A stretch of DNA of 64,000 nt from Gracilaria domingensis (lineage: Eukaryota; Rhodophyta; Florideophyceae; Gracilariales; Gracilariaceae). The stretch spans positions 310,001 to 374,000 of the forward strand of contig VCMS01000001.1 of assembly GCA_022539475.1 (NCBI GenBank). Reading direction: 5' to 3'. Positions 10,115 through 20,333 of this stretch are shown piece after piece; within the stretch, counting starts at the first letter, position 1; the number at the start of each line of letters is the position of its first letter. Below the pieces are notes generated by a model. The model made no database searches, was not told where the DNA came from, and saw only the letters and a list, made by a program, of their open reading frames with translations. Position numbers and translations under genes: made by a program.

Positions 10115-10197
10115 GCTCGTGCCGGGAATTGAACCCGGATCACCTCGGTGACAGCGAGATATACATCGGCTGATCTTAACCATTATACTACACGAAC
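10115..10197 (-). tRNA. tRNA-Asp(GUC) with a 12-nt intron in the D-loop
   Basis: Acceptor GTTCGTG pairs with CACGAGC (one G-U). The T arm is CCGGG-TTCAATT-CCCGG. The anticodon stem TCTCG/CCGAG plus a G-T pair closes CTGTCAC with anticodon GTC at 10150-10152. The D-stem GTAT/GTAT, the same as in animal tRNA-Asp, forms only if AGATCAGCCGAT (10165-10176) is removed from the D-loop, directly after GGTTA. This is the same spot as in the tRNA-Ile gene at 4369. The base after the acceptor is T, where tRNA-Asp normally has G, so the exact 3' end should be treated with care. Confidence 0.85.
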
Positions 10198-11888
10198 GTT
10201 GAGGACATTGAAAGCTAGAGGAGATATATACATTTTAAAACCTGATAACACTGCGGCACAAAACACTGCAGCACAAAGTTTTTGCCTCCCTCAAGAGAAT
10301 TATTTAGAAAATACATGGGTACTCCGTAATGGAATAGAGAAAGACTACCGAAGAAGAATGAAGTTTCTTTCCCTACTAAACATATGTCGAAGTGGCGCTG
10401 CAGAGCGCTGGTCTGAACTAGCAGAAGAAGATATCAACAACGCAATTCTACTCGGTTCATCCTGTGTGTTATGTCATCCAATTCTGGGCCTCGCTCAGCA
10501 GAAGGATCACACTCGTGTTGGACTGAACCCCCCCCCACCCTGCGCTAGTTCTGAATAGAAAACTGCACGAGGACCTGGGAGCACCAGTTGGATATTCAGT
10601 TCCGGTAGCGAATCAAAAACCTGATGTGAAGGTTTATCCGAAACCCAATGGCTCAAAGGCTTGGGTATATTCCGTTTGTTAAATCCTACTTCTGCTTCAC
10701 CATGTACACCCACTGCCCTATCAAGTCAATAAACATAACACCAAGGATGTAGCAAGTCTAGGATGGTTTCAAAGTGAAACATAGCAGGATAACACCTTGT
10801 TAATGGTAAAAGGCCGTACAGAAGCTACAGCTGCTCCGAAATGCGTGAGTGGAACACGATTCGCAGTCATAGAGTAGATATCAGAAGGAGCAGCAAGATA
10901 CACGATGAACCGAACGTCGAGGAACATTGTCTTTATGAGAACTGAGTGTTTCCAGACCGAAACTTTTCGACAATTCATTTGTAACAATCCATTAGCTCTG
11001 TATCAGCCAGTGCTCAAGTGAAATGATGACAGGACAAACTGGCTTCGAATCAACGTCTAGTATTCAGAGAGCACTATGACTGGAATTGTAGAGTCTGTGC
11101 ATTAGAATAATGAAATCCTTTTGGTGTAATTGTGTACGTCGGTGCAGCTTTTATGTTAAGTGCGGCCATTGCGTAAGCTCAGACTGTTAACATATTACGT
11201 CCTTGTTCTGGACACGCGCTAATCTCGGAGTTAATGGATATTATTGTCCGTTCTGTCCGTGTGGGCGTAAGGAATGTCATTTCAGGAGTGTGCGTTGGAC
11301 TCGAATTCCATCAATGTCTGTTTCTTCTTTTCTTGTTCGTGAGCACCACCTCGATCAGAGGTTTACCAATCCTCTTGCCTCGCCTCAATCTCGTTTCTGT
11401 TCTAGCAGAAATTTCTCTCAGTACATCTAGCTATCAAAAAGAGAACAGACAGAGATGTACGCGTAATTTGCAGCGACTTTCAAACATCTGGATTCTCTTC
11501 CAGCTTTTGCAGAAGGAGTTCAAGAGAAGTTTGAATGAGACCAACGTCCTAAGGCCGCAATGCAAGGCGCACCGACTCGACCCGACTGGACTATGTGGGT
11601 GGAGGCGGTAGACCTCTGCGCTGCGCCGCATAGTAGGCGCCTACTAGGCGGCCAATAATTGCTCGATGAAAATGAATTACAAATACAATAATGAGATAGT
11701 AATGCCTATTAATAACTGCGAGCAGTTCACCATCGTCGAGACTCTCAGTCTAGCTCCTAGCTCGAGCCCTACGTGGGGGAGACGTTTTGCTCACGCCGCA
11801 TCTAACCGCTTGTCTTGTCTCGTTTCAAATGATATTGGTAGAGCTCAATGTTACATTCAGGACGGATGATCTCCTGGTAGTTTAAAAT
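10198..11888. other. Intergenic, 1.7 kb, no clear gene
   Basis: No supported coding region. Around 11230-11640 a frame with CPFCPCGRKECHF and several long hydrophobic runs might be another eroded LINE tail, but the CP and SRR motifs are missing. The last part lies directly before the IPI1 gene. Confidence 0.35.
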
Positions 11889-13712
11889 ATGCCTCGGTCG
11901 AAGAGAAAGGCAAAGGCCGCGGCTTCCAATCCAGACTTTCGAAAGAAGAAAGCCAAACTCGGACGCAAAGCCCGCCCGGACAATTTCACGAACACCACTG
12001 TGAAGCAGAAGCAAGTCTTCGTACCAGACCAATCACGGTCAGAAGAGCAACTCGCATCAACGCAAACAGGACTTTCGCTCACAGACTTAATATCACGTAC
12101 ACGACATCACAATGCCAATACAAGAACAGCGGCTCTGAATGCGCTGGCGAACGCTATCAAGTTTAAGAATGCCACAGCCCATTCTGCTATTATTCTATCA
12201 CCGGCTCCCGCAATAAACGCCGCTGCTGTGGGTATTGCTGACGAAAATGCGGCCACCAGAACTAGTGCGCGGAACTTGTTTGTCAGTGTTTGGAGTTCCC
12301 TTGATGATGTGCAACCGTTTCGCTCAATTTTCTCAACAGCTTTACTGGCATGTTTGAGTCATATACGGTTAGATATTCGACTTGACGGTGCTCGAACTCT
12401 TGTTGCACTTTTGGGTACAAATCGGATGTCGTCTGAACAGATATTCGCCGATACTGCGAATCCTATAGAATCCCTCTGTGACATACTTTCAGTCACGAAT
12501 GGGGTAAAGGGAAGAACAATTGTTATGGAAACCATATGCTGCCTCAGTCAAGGGATTTCGAATCGTGCGGACATTGAAAACGGAATGCGAAAACGAAATC
12601 GAGATGGATCACTGCAAGCAGCGCTTGGGAAGCAAAACCTTTCATTACCTTTCTATTACCATCGTTCAAGGAGTGTTGTGAACGATAAGCAATCTGGGCA
12701 GCTTTGGGCGAAACTACCCGTACGGCTCGCTTCTAACTTGATAACTCGTGTCGCTAACTTAGTCACAGAGTCCTTTCCCCTTGTTGAGACCCGCAGAGAC
12801 GCTAACAAATATGACATGTTCTTATCCGCTTCAACAGCGTTGCACCGGCTTGTAGCAAACTGCTCTTCAGAAGTGGATTACAAACCAGTTCAAAGATGTT
12901 TGAAACTATGGTCCGATGAGGACATTAGTGGTCTGGTTACTACAGCTGACATTAATTTTGCTGTCACTGCAATCTATCTTGGACGTTTTGACGCATGCCA
13001 TGATTTTGTCGTATCTGCCTCGAAGGCAAAGTCATATCCATCAGGCCTAGAGATGTGCATTGCCGATTATATCGAGAAGTGTGATGATGACTCGGAAATT
13101 GTGGAAGCTTGGTGTGATCGGTTTGAGGCAGCTGCGCGTGAGGGAAACACGGACATTCTGTGTCGTTCGCTAAGAATTTGTGAAGTTGTATTCAAACGGG
13201 GGATCAGAAACGGAGGCATTGTGTTTCAACTTTTGGCTTGTCTGCCTTATGCCATCCAAGCTTGCTTGAATCAGAAGAGAGATTCTGCTTATGATGACGA
13301 CACTGTGAATTTGTTTATCAAGTTGTTCTCCAAATGTTATAGATCGCTTCGAGCCAGATGGAGAGATGAAGGGAAGATGCAAACTGTGGTGAAGAATCTA
13401 ATCGACATAGTTTGCTCTAATCGGTTAGCATTGCATCTTGACGATAAAGAGGTGGACGAAATTGTTGGCATTCTTGTGGCATCCGACATGATAACTGCTG
13501 ATGAAGTCGTATCCTTTATAGGATTTTGCTATAGAGAAGGAGAGGTTAATTTGGCAGAAAGGTTTCTTATGGGGGTAGAAGCTGTAGCTCATACTGACAG
13601 AGAGCAAAAGTTCCGAGCTGTTGCTCTTGCAAGGGCTCTTAAGCTTGTGAACTCCACATCGAACGCCAGCGTAGAGGCACAGCTAGAAAGAATCGAAGCC
13701 GTTGTGCGGTAA
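11889..13712 (+). CDS. IPI1/TEX10-type pre-rRNA processing protein
   Basis: A single-exon 607-residue protein. The N-terminus MPRSKRKAKAAASNPDFRKKKAKLGR, followed by DNFTNTTVKQKQVFVP, then LTDLISRTRHHNANTRTAALNAL, is the diagnostic start of Ipi1/TEX10: a basic tail, the TNT-x-FKxK element, then the first HEAT-like helices with the LLSQLxHHNxxVRKxA signature. The rest looks like an alpha-solenoid. Yeast Ipi1 works with Rix1 and Ipi3 in ITS2 removal and maturation of the 60S subunit in the nucleolus; TEX10 is the animal homologue. Length is intermediate between the yeast (about 330) and human (about 930) proteins. WDR43 at 35.3 kb is another ribosome-assembly factor. Confidence 0.88.
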   Translation: MPRSKRKAKAAASNPDFRKKKAKLGRKARPDNFTNTTVKQKQVFVPDQSRSEEQLASTQTGLSLTDLISRTRHHNANTRTAALNALANAIKFKNATAHSAIILSPAPAINAAAVGIADENAATRTSARNLFVSVWSSLDDVQPFRSIFSTALLACLSHIRLDIRLDGARTLVALLGTNRMSSEQIFADTANPIESLCDILSVTNGVKGRTIVMETICCLSQGISNRADIENGMRKRNRDGSLQAALGKQNLSLPFYYHRSRSVVNDKQSGQLWAKLPVRLASNLITRVANLVTESFPLVETRRDANKYDMFLSASTALHRLVANCSSEVDYKPVQRCLKLWSDEDISGLVTTADINFAVTAIYLGRFDACHDFVVSASKAKSYPSGLEMCIADYIEKCDDDSEIVEAWCDRFEAAAREGNTDILCRSLRICEVVFKRGIRNGGIVFQLLACLPYAIQACLNQKRDSAYDDDTVNLFIKLFSKCYRSLRARWRDEGKMQTVVKNLIDIVCSNRLALHLDDKEVDEIVGILVASDMITADEVVSFIGFCYREGEVNLAERFLMGVEAVAHTDREQKFRAVALARALKLVNSTSNASVEAQLERIEAVVR

Positions 13713-14439
13713 TGGCATACGGCATGGAACAAGTGATCAGAAAAGAGCACTTACCTTTTTCACGCTCTTCGGTACTGTGGGTCGTGTGCCTGATCGCGAT
13801 ACAAGAAGCAGAGTCTATGACATGTAAATGTGCTGCACGAGCTACTCCGGTAGGACTAGAGTTGGTCCCGGAGGAAGAAAACAAAACGAAGCAAAATGTT
13901 CTTAGTAAGAGTTAGCAACGAGCAGACCCCATTGCCCATACTGCGTTTAGTCATTGAAGACTTGCAAGTAAAGATGATAGTAACAATGAGTGAGCATATA
14001 TGTGCACATGACAAAATTGTTTTCCCCTCTTAGCGCATATACGAAGGGAAAAACAAGACTCCATTGGACAAATATGCTCCGAGAGATAGGTTTCCACCCT
14101 TCCCATGCTACCACTGTATTAGCATACCCAACGACAAGAATTAACCTCTTCTACCGAATCTCTGCCCGCCTTAAGTCAAGGCACCACAGCCATGACAGAG
14201 CGTTTCCATCGAACCATTTAGAGTATGACAAACGTAGAGCAATCCTCGTGTTGATGCCTGCCCTATATTGCTTATACACAAGAACGATTGCACTCCAGGA
14301 AACACTATTTGCCCGTTCAGATTGTGTCCAAATCTCGTTCCAATCCAGTGCGACGTTGGTTGGTTGAAATCGCGCAAGCGCTGAGAATTAAGTTGCAGGT
14401 GGGTAGTCAGGTTTCTAAAATGCGAGTTGATGCAACGCT
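13713..14439. other. Convergent spacer, no gene seen
   Basis: This is the region between the 3' ends of IPI1 and the glutaminyl cyclase gene. Only short frames with no recognisable features were found. Confidence 0.4.
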
Positions 14440-15534
14440 CTAGTCGCACTTAGTGAGGTCTAGGGATGGGTCAGTAATTGTCACCTGGTATATGACAGGC
14501 CAAAGCTTTCCGGTGAGCCATAAGCGTCCACTTTCTTTATCAAATGCAATTCCGTTGAGAACATTGACTTGTTGCCCCTGCGTGATGTCAGCTTTCAGTG
14601 GCAAGATACCTGCATTAATGACGGAATTGACCTTGCCAGTGTTGGGATCTATTCTGTATATCAAGGAAGTGGTCCATACATTTGACCAGACTTCGCCGCA
14701 CACCCATTCTAGCTCATTGAGTTGGTCAGCAGGTTCACCATTGAGAGTAACATTTACCCTGCGCTTTTCAGAAAGATCTTCCGGATCGAGTACACGCAGT
14801 TGCGAAGTTCCGTCGCTCATGTAAACCTCGTCGTTTTCGCGATCCATTGTCAAGCCCCATCCTTCGCCGTCGTATGTCCACTCCTTCTGAACTTCTAGAG
14901 TTGATTGGTTGAAGATGAAGCCACGACCGGCTTTCCAGGTAAGCATGAAGATGTGATGTGATGTATGAAGTGTCATACCCTCACCGAAAAGTGTCATTTC
15001 GCTAAAATCGTGGACTTGCAAGACCTTCCCTGTCTCGATGTCTACCTTGCGCAAGGAAGAGCGGCCCGGAAGTCCAGTGCTTTCATAAAAGGCACCGTTA
15101 CCATGCTCGAAGCCCTGTGTAAAAGCCATTGAATCGTGGGGTAACTTCTTGGTGATGTTCACGGCGAAGGTTCGGACGGCTGCGTCTTCATCAGCAATGG
15201 GAGCGGACGTAAGATTCTGAGAGCTATCAGCGGAGTCAGGTGCTGACACCGGTAAATCCTGTGAAGCGTTGTTTGAATCGGGCTGCTGTTTACCCTGCCG
15301 AAGAGAGACGAAAATACCGACAAAGGCAGAGATAGCGGCGAAGGCCAGAACTAGAAGAACGAGTGGCAAACACCAACGGTTCTTCCAGCGCGGCTGGGAG
15401 GGGTGGTAATACGGTTGGTCGGGCACAGCATCTTCTCCCAAACCGGCACTGGTGTCATACATGGGATCATCGCGCCCAAGCGCCTCTAACTCATCGGTAT
15501 CAGTGATTTCATAAGTCGCGGTAGACGCCATCAT
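14440..15534 (-). CDS. Glutaminyl-peptide cyclotransferase, membrane-anchored (Glu_cyclase_2)
   Basis: 364 residues from the first of two Met codons at 15534. An acidic cytosolic N-terminus is followed by one hydrophobic segment (residues about 56-77, LPLVLLVLAFAAISAFVGIFV), so it is a type II membrane protein. The lumenal part is the five-bladed propeller of plant-type (papaya) glutaminyl cyclase, with the family blocks FTQGFE, YESTGLPGRSSLRKVD, LFGEGMT, WGLTMDRE, MSDGTSQL, LNELEWVCGEVWSNVW and VLNGIAFDKESGRLWLTGKLWP. These enzymes turn N-terminal Gln into pyroglutamate on secretory proteins. A longer upstream frame exists but is arginine- and proline-rich 5' leader. A related gene lies at 56600-57679. 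Confidence 0.9.
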   Translation of the reverse strand: MMASTATYEITDTDELEALGRDDPMYDTSAGLGEDAVPDQPYYHPSQPRWKNRWCLPLVLLVLAFAAISAFVGIFVSLRQGKQQPDSNNASQDLPVSAPDSADSSQNLTSAPIADEDAAVRTFAVNITKKLPHDSMAFTQGFEHGNGAFYESTGLPGRSSLRKVDIETGKVLQVHDFSEMTLFGEGMTLHTSHHIFMLTWKAGRGFIFNQSTLEVQKEWTYDGEGWGLTMDRENDEVYMSDGTSQLRVLDPEDLSEKRRVNVTLNGEPADQLNELEWVCGEVWSNVWTTSLIYRIDPNTGKVNSVINAGILPLKADITQGQQVNVLNGIAFDKESGRLWLTGKLWPVIYQVTITDPSLDLTKCD

Positions 15535-16102
15535 ATTGTCACCGGAGAGCTCGCCGGGAAAGTGGAGGGGGAGGGGGGGAAGGGAGTGGGGACGAACGGA
15601 ACAAACAATAGGTTCAACGGAGCAGGAGCGAGCCGGCGGCGTCGAGGTGAAGCACTGTTGTGGCGGGAAGCGCCGCCCATTTTGGGCGGCGCGAGCGTGC
15701 AAACCCGCCGCGCTGCGACGCCGCTCGTGCGCAGGCTGACGGCAACTCGCACCGCCGCGCGGGATGAAGAGCGTTTAGACGCGCGCCAATGAGCACGCGG
15801 CACGTGAAGCGCACGCGCTCGCGCGCGCGCCGTGACACGTCGTACGTTGCGTTCGAAGCGCGAGCGGCGTCGAGCGCATCGCGCGGACGTGCGTGAGCGC
15901 GCGGCTGCGTTCCGCCGTGGCTGCGCGCCCGTTGCAGCGCGCGGCGGCGGGCGCCGCGCCCTTCCGGCTACTTGCGCGCGCCTTTCCCCGCGTGCGTGGC
16001 TGCTGACTTGGTGCACGCCCCGTCGTTCTGGTTCGTTGTGCTGCCCACAGCGTCGCCCTCCTCCGTCGTTCGCCTTCTGCCTCGTCGCCCTGACTCCCAT
16101 CC
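15535..16102. promoter_or_regulatory. GC-rich divergent promoter region
   Basis: 568 bases between the start codons of the glutaminyl cyclase and the helical-bundle gene. The stretch 15660-15980 is very rich in GCGC and CGCG steps, giving long open frames on both strands that look like low-complexity Arg/Ala sequence and are rejected as genes. It probably holds both promoters; no TATA box was identified. Confidence 0.5.
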
Positions 16103-16927
16103 ATGACGGAGCTGCCGCAGCATTCCGAAGAGATTCTGAACCCCCAGTCGGACTTTCTTTCCAATCAGACGCCCGAGAAGAAGAGCGTCCGTCTCAGTTC
16201 TGCCCTTCTCAACTACACGCGACCGGACGGCATCAACCCCGTGCCGCTCGGTTCCAGCTGGGCCCTCGACTTGCTCGCGCGCCTGCACAATGCTACCAGA
16301 CGGGAGCTCATCGATCTCTATAACATGGTCGACTCCATGAAGCGTCGCGTCCAGCAATTGGGCTCTGCTGACCTGCGCACCTTTTTCACGTGGTGGTACT
16401 TGTTTTCCTCCTTCCTCAAGACCACCTTTGAAGCACATACACAGCTGCTCTTTCCGTGGGTATCCTCCAAGGCGCAGCTTCCTGACGCTCTGGACGAGCA
16501 AGCAATTCGCGGAGTGAAGGATAAGCTTCAAAGTCTGTTTAAAGAGTTCCGCACTGCCAACGAACAGCTTTCACGACGCGCGCCAGACGAGACGCTTGCC
16601 CGCATCATCAAGGCTCTTGTCCACATGCATCTGGTCGTGCAGCACATGGAGAACGTGGAAAACACCTTGTCGGATCTCATCGAGCAACAATTTCAACCGG
16701 CAGAAGCTAATCGGTTTGACAAGAAACTAGCCAGATTTATGCACTCACACGGTCGCGGCGATTATAAGAGGATGCATTTATTGCTCATTGCCAACGCCAT
16801 GAGTTCAGAAGCTACCTCGGTGTGGCACAAGTCCATGCCCACAATGCTACGACTTTCATATCGCACTACCAGCAAGAGATTCAATGCCACTCACGCCAAC
16901 GCCGTCCGGAAGCTCGCTCCCGAATAA
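16103..16927 (+). CDS. Helical-bundle protein, possibly hemerythrin-like; paralogue of 3472-4314
   Basis: 274 residues, start at the first ATG of the frame. Conserved with the 3472 gene: SSWALDLLARLH (51-62), RRELIDLYNM (66-75), FFTWWYLFSSF (94-104), TTFEAHTQLLFPWV (107-120), then long amphipathic helices with HMHLVVQHMENVENTLSDLIEQQ. In this copy the last part has several His (HMH, QH), which could support metal binding, but the classical hemerythrin set (H, HxxxE, HxxxE/H, D) is not complete. No targeting signal is obvious. The two genes are 12 kb apart on the same strand, suggesting an old dispersed duplication. Function unknown. Confidence 0.75.
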   Translation: MTELPQHSEEILNPQSDFLSNQTPEKKSVRLSSALLNYTRPDGINPVPLGSSWALDLLARLHNATRRELIDLYNMVDSMKRRVQQLGSADLRTFFTWWYLFSSFLKTTFEAHTQLLFPWVSSKAQLPDALDEQAIRGVKDKLQSLFKEFRTANEQLSRRAPDETLARIIKALVHMHLVVQHMENVENTLSDLIEQQFQPAEANRFDKKLARFMHSHGRGDYKRMHLLLIANAMSSEATSVWHKSMPTMLRLSYRTTSKRFNATHANAVRKLAPE

Positions 16928-17273
16928 CTTCGTGCTGTTCCTAATATCTTGCTTTGACTGTGTTCTTCACCTTGTAAATTCCCGTTCCTCCTTGGCAAAG
17001 CCCACACGTATCGCTTGCCGAGTGCCTTAAACATATGTACAGTGTTTTAACCACTCCAAAGCACATCAGCTTGGAGCTCGAGACATGGTCTTCACATTTG
17101 TTTTACACAATTCTTGCATAACTTCATTGATCTTTCGAGCCCGTCGCCTGCGTGCTTTCCACTCGACTGACGATGTCCGCCCTTCTTTCGCGTAGTACAA
17201 AGCTTCCATGTAACCTTCCGCTTCGTCTTGTTAAAGATGATAAAACAAATTACAACAAGAAAAAAACCCTCTG
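16928..17273. other. Convergent spacer
   Basis: Holds the 3' ends of the helical-bundle gene and ataxin-10. AT-rich near 17230-17270. No gene seen. Confidence 0.4.
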
Positions 17274-18845
17274 CTACTCCACAGTCACAACTTCTCCTCG
17301 CACTCGTAATCTTGGTTTCCCGTCTTCTCCCATGAACGCTTCTAATCCGGTCTTTTCGAGCAGTTCCTCGTCGTTCTGCAATCCCATAAGTTCGTAACTA
17401 GAAATTTCCTTGGAGTTGGCCGCATTTCCACAAGTTAGGTTTCGCACGGCCAGAACAGCCCATTCGCGCAAGTAAGGATTCTTACTGACATCATCTTCGT
17501 ATGATAAAGCGTTGAGCACAACTGGGATACCCACTATCTTTCGAACTGAGTCCTGAGCGGGCTTGCATTCGTCGCAACATATTGCTACTAGACGCATCAT
17601 AACGCCTCGTAAGCCAACAGCGGCTGAATCGCCCCTTACGCTAAACTTCGGTAACTGTGCTTCGTCCGTACCGTTAGCACCAGACTGCTGCTGCTGAGCC
17701 GCCAACGCTTGCAACACATGAATAGCCACTTTTACCGAACGCACTCGCAACTGCTCCAGTAAATCGGAATCGTCCGTAAGGATTACAACTGATCCGATTA
17801 TGCTGGCCGCAACGTGCAGAATGTCACCCTCTCTCTTTACAAAGGCGGCCTCAATAAGCTCCGCAAAGAATAGTAGACTGTTGTTCGGTATAATGATTCC
17901 AGATGACAAAGACGCAGCCACAGTCTCAGCGGATTTACTGACGGAAGCTTCCAATACTTGCAGCAAAACAAACTGGCTGGGGGAAAACGCTTTGGATTTG
18001 CATACCACATCGGACAGCGACGAACCCAAGGCATCGAAGGAATCCTGCAACATGGACGCGCCAATAAGACGTCTTATAATCATAAACGACCACGAGAAGC
18101 GCTCTTCCTCGTCTTTACTATCAGCTTCTCTCTGCAGCTGACGCACGAGCGCTTCCGTGAATGATTTATCCGCACCTTCCTCGCTTTGCCATATCTTGAC
18201 AATGTCAGCCATACGATGTGGCACGACAGCAATACAGTTGTGCACGAGCGCTGCAGCAGCAGATGCAGCAGCATGATTCTCGCACTCAAGCATCTTTTCC
18301 ATTAAAGACGGAAACGCTTCCTTCCATACCATCTCCGCATTGCTCGCGTTGCAAGTGACAAAGTTGACCAGGAACTCCACAGCAAATCCGAAAAACGGCA
18401 ACTTCATCTTCGAGTGCTGCATAGTTTTCGTGTCAGCCTGTAGCACGCGTCGCATGACACGTGAATCGACACCAGCGCCATGATCCTCAGCAATCTCGAA
18501 ACGCTTTCGAATACAGTTCAAAACGAGCTCATGCGCGCCACATTGAGCAGCATGCAACTGATTCGGCGGGGAGCGAGCACAGAGGTTGCGCAACAGTCGC
18601 ACGGCTAGCTCACCAAGGCGCTCGTGAAAGGCAAGCGGATCTCGTAAAACGCACACAAGATGTTCAATAGCGGAGGGCGAGGCACCCAGGGCGCTGCGGC
18701 CTTTCTCGGTGCGCGATGCGGGAAGCAACGCCATCAGAACCTCATCGCTGTGTCGAGTGGCGACGTGGGTGCCGGACGGAGCCCATTCTTTGGAGCATAG
18801 TTGAGACACGGCGGTGTCATAGTCGAGCGGGTGCGATGTTGACAT
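17274..18845 (-). CDS. Ataxin-10 homologue (armadillo-like)
   Basis: 523 residues from the ATG at 18845 (MSTSHPLDYDTAVSQL); the frame extends 27 codons further but that part is Arg-rich leader. The body is armadillo-type helical repeats (LAVRLLRNLCARSPPNQ, FAVEFLVNFVTCNASNAEMV). The C-terminus carries the ataxin-10 signature: GIPVVLNALSYEDDVSKNPYLREWAVLAVRNLTCGNAANSKEI, in the family form P-x-VL...D-x-NP-x-x-REWA-x-x-x-x-RNL-x-x-x-N-x-x-NQ. Human ATXN10 has roles in cytokinesis, ciliary function and neuron survival; the role in algae is not established. The end RVRGEVVTVE is a basic/acidic tail. No intron. Confidence 0.85.
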   Translation of the reverse strand: MSTSHPLDYDTAVSQLCSKEWAPSGTHVATRHSDEVLMALLPASRTEKGRSALGASPSAIEHLVCVLRDPLAFHERLGELAVRLLRNLCARSPPNQLHAAQCGAHELVLNCIRKRFEIAEDHGAGVDSRVMRRVLQADTKTMQHSKMKLPFFGFAVEFLVNFVTCNASNAEMVWKEAFPSLMEKMLECENHAAASAAAALVHNCIAVVPHRMADIVKIWQSEEGADKSFTEALVRQLQREADSKDEEERFSWSFMIIRRLIGASMLQDSFDALGSSLSDVVCKSKAFSPSQFVLLQVLEASVSKSAETVAASLSSGIIIPNNSLLFFAELIEAAFVKREGDILHVAASIIGSVVILTDDSDLLEQLRVRSVKVAIHVLQALAAQQQQSGANGTDEAQLPKFSVRGDSAAVGLRGVMMRLVAICCDECKPAQDSVRKIVGIPVVLNALSYEDDVSKNPYLREWAVLAVRNLTCGNAANSKEISSYELMGLQNDEELLEKTGLEAFMGEDGKPRLRVRGEVVTVE

Positions 18846-19199
18846 GTCGTGTTGGCGCCGACGAGAGCGGCGGGGATCAACGACCGATTGATGCGATGGC
18901 GACCAAAGTTGTTTGCCATGAGTCACTTTTCACGCGTTCGCGAGCCCCGTGGGCCACGGGCCGTGGCTGCGCGATTTCGAAATGGTGCACGACCTCGTCA
19001 TCTGCCGCGTTCTGAACGGATCGAAGCTGTGGTGCCACGACGGCTACGTGGAAGACTTTCACACTGGTACACGACGGCACCGTGTGTGCTTGAAGGCGCT
19101 TATGGCACCAGCCTTTTTTGGGGGTGAGCCGTGACATGGATTTCATACTACAGATGGGCGAGCGTGATTGCGCGCGTGTGACCTCTCGAAGGTGCACCA

Positions 19200-19231
19200 G
19201 CGCGCAACAACATCTACGTTGTTGCACGCGC
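19200..19231. repeat. Inverted repeat (hairpin)
   Basis: GCGCGCAACAAC, loop ATCTAC, then GTTGTTGCACGCGC: a 12-bp stem with one small bulge. It lies in the spacer about 350 bases before the ataxin-10 start and has no obvious assignment. Confidence 0.5.
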
Positions 19232-20230
19232 GAAACAGAAAGATCGCTCACCTACGATGATGCTTTAGCTGATTCGTTGCGAGCGCGATGGTATCATCTA
19301 CGTACGAAGCTCCATGACTCACCAGCATCAGCAGTCTCGACTCGAGACTGTGGAGTGGTACGCGTGCGTGTTTCGAAAAGGATCACCGTGCGAGAGCCGG
19401 CTGGCCCTTGTGTGGAAACCAAAGCAAGAGACCGGTCTGTAACCTCATGATGGCAGGAAGCGATGACGGACGGCTGTGAATCGGCGCCGTCGGTGCCCGC
19501 GTCGCAGCCACACAGTACGCTAGAGCACCAGGGGATGCAATCGTGATCACATTTGATTGCGGACGAAAGGACTAAAGCCCTTTTCAGCCGTTTGGCAGCG
19601 CGCCCTCTAAAGGGTTTATGCGCACAGTGAGCAAGCGGTCTGTGGCGCACATAAGTGGCACGTGGGCTCAAAACCGCACAGCCATCCGCTCCCACAGAGG
19701 AGCACGAAATAGATTAGGCTACGAAGGTACAAGCCAACGCAGCCACACAAGTCGCCGGCGCCGCAAGCCGCATAGGCGAGCCAAACCACAGCCGCAAGCG
19801 GCGCCGTCCGCGCGCGCGGCGCGCAACGAGCGGCCCGTCGCAGCGGCGCGATTGCGTGGCACCATTGAACGCGCGCCACACAGCGTCGCGTGACAGCCTC
19901 CGCCGCTGAGGTCGCCACGCGGCCACCAGCGCGCGCGCTTACAGCCGGCGCCTGGCTCCAGGTATGCCACCTTGCGTTTCCGCGTTGCTCTCGGCTCCCG
20001 CGAACGCGTCGCGTCGCTCACCGAGCGAGCGTCACGCGCGTCGCCATTCCACGCGCGCGTCGCTGCGCCAAGCATTGGCGCCAGGGACATGCGCCGCGCG
20101 CGAGCGCAGCGCGCCGCGTTTTACACCACTCGTGTCCGACTCGCTCCCGTCGTCCCCTCCGCCACGCCCCAAAATATATTGTGCGCGCTGGCGGCGGCAG
20201 ACCCGCGCGCGCCACCGGTCATCTCTTGCT

Positions 20231-20333
20231 CGCCTTTCGCTCCGCGCCTTTCGCTCCGCGCCTTTCGCTCCGCGCCTTTCGCTCCGCGCCCTTCGCTCCG
20301 CGCCCTTCGCTCCGCGCCCTTCGCTCCGCGCCT
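20231..20333. repeat. 15-base tandem repeat, about 7 copies
   Basis: The unit is TTTCGCTCCGCGCCT, with later copies changing TTT to CTT. Because 15 is a multiple of 3 it stays open in several frames and creates long false reading frames upstream of the RING gene. It ends about 195 bases before the RING start codon, so it is probably in the 5' leader or promoter. Confidence 0.85.
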
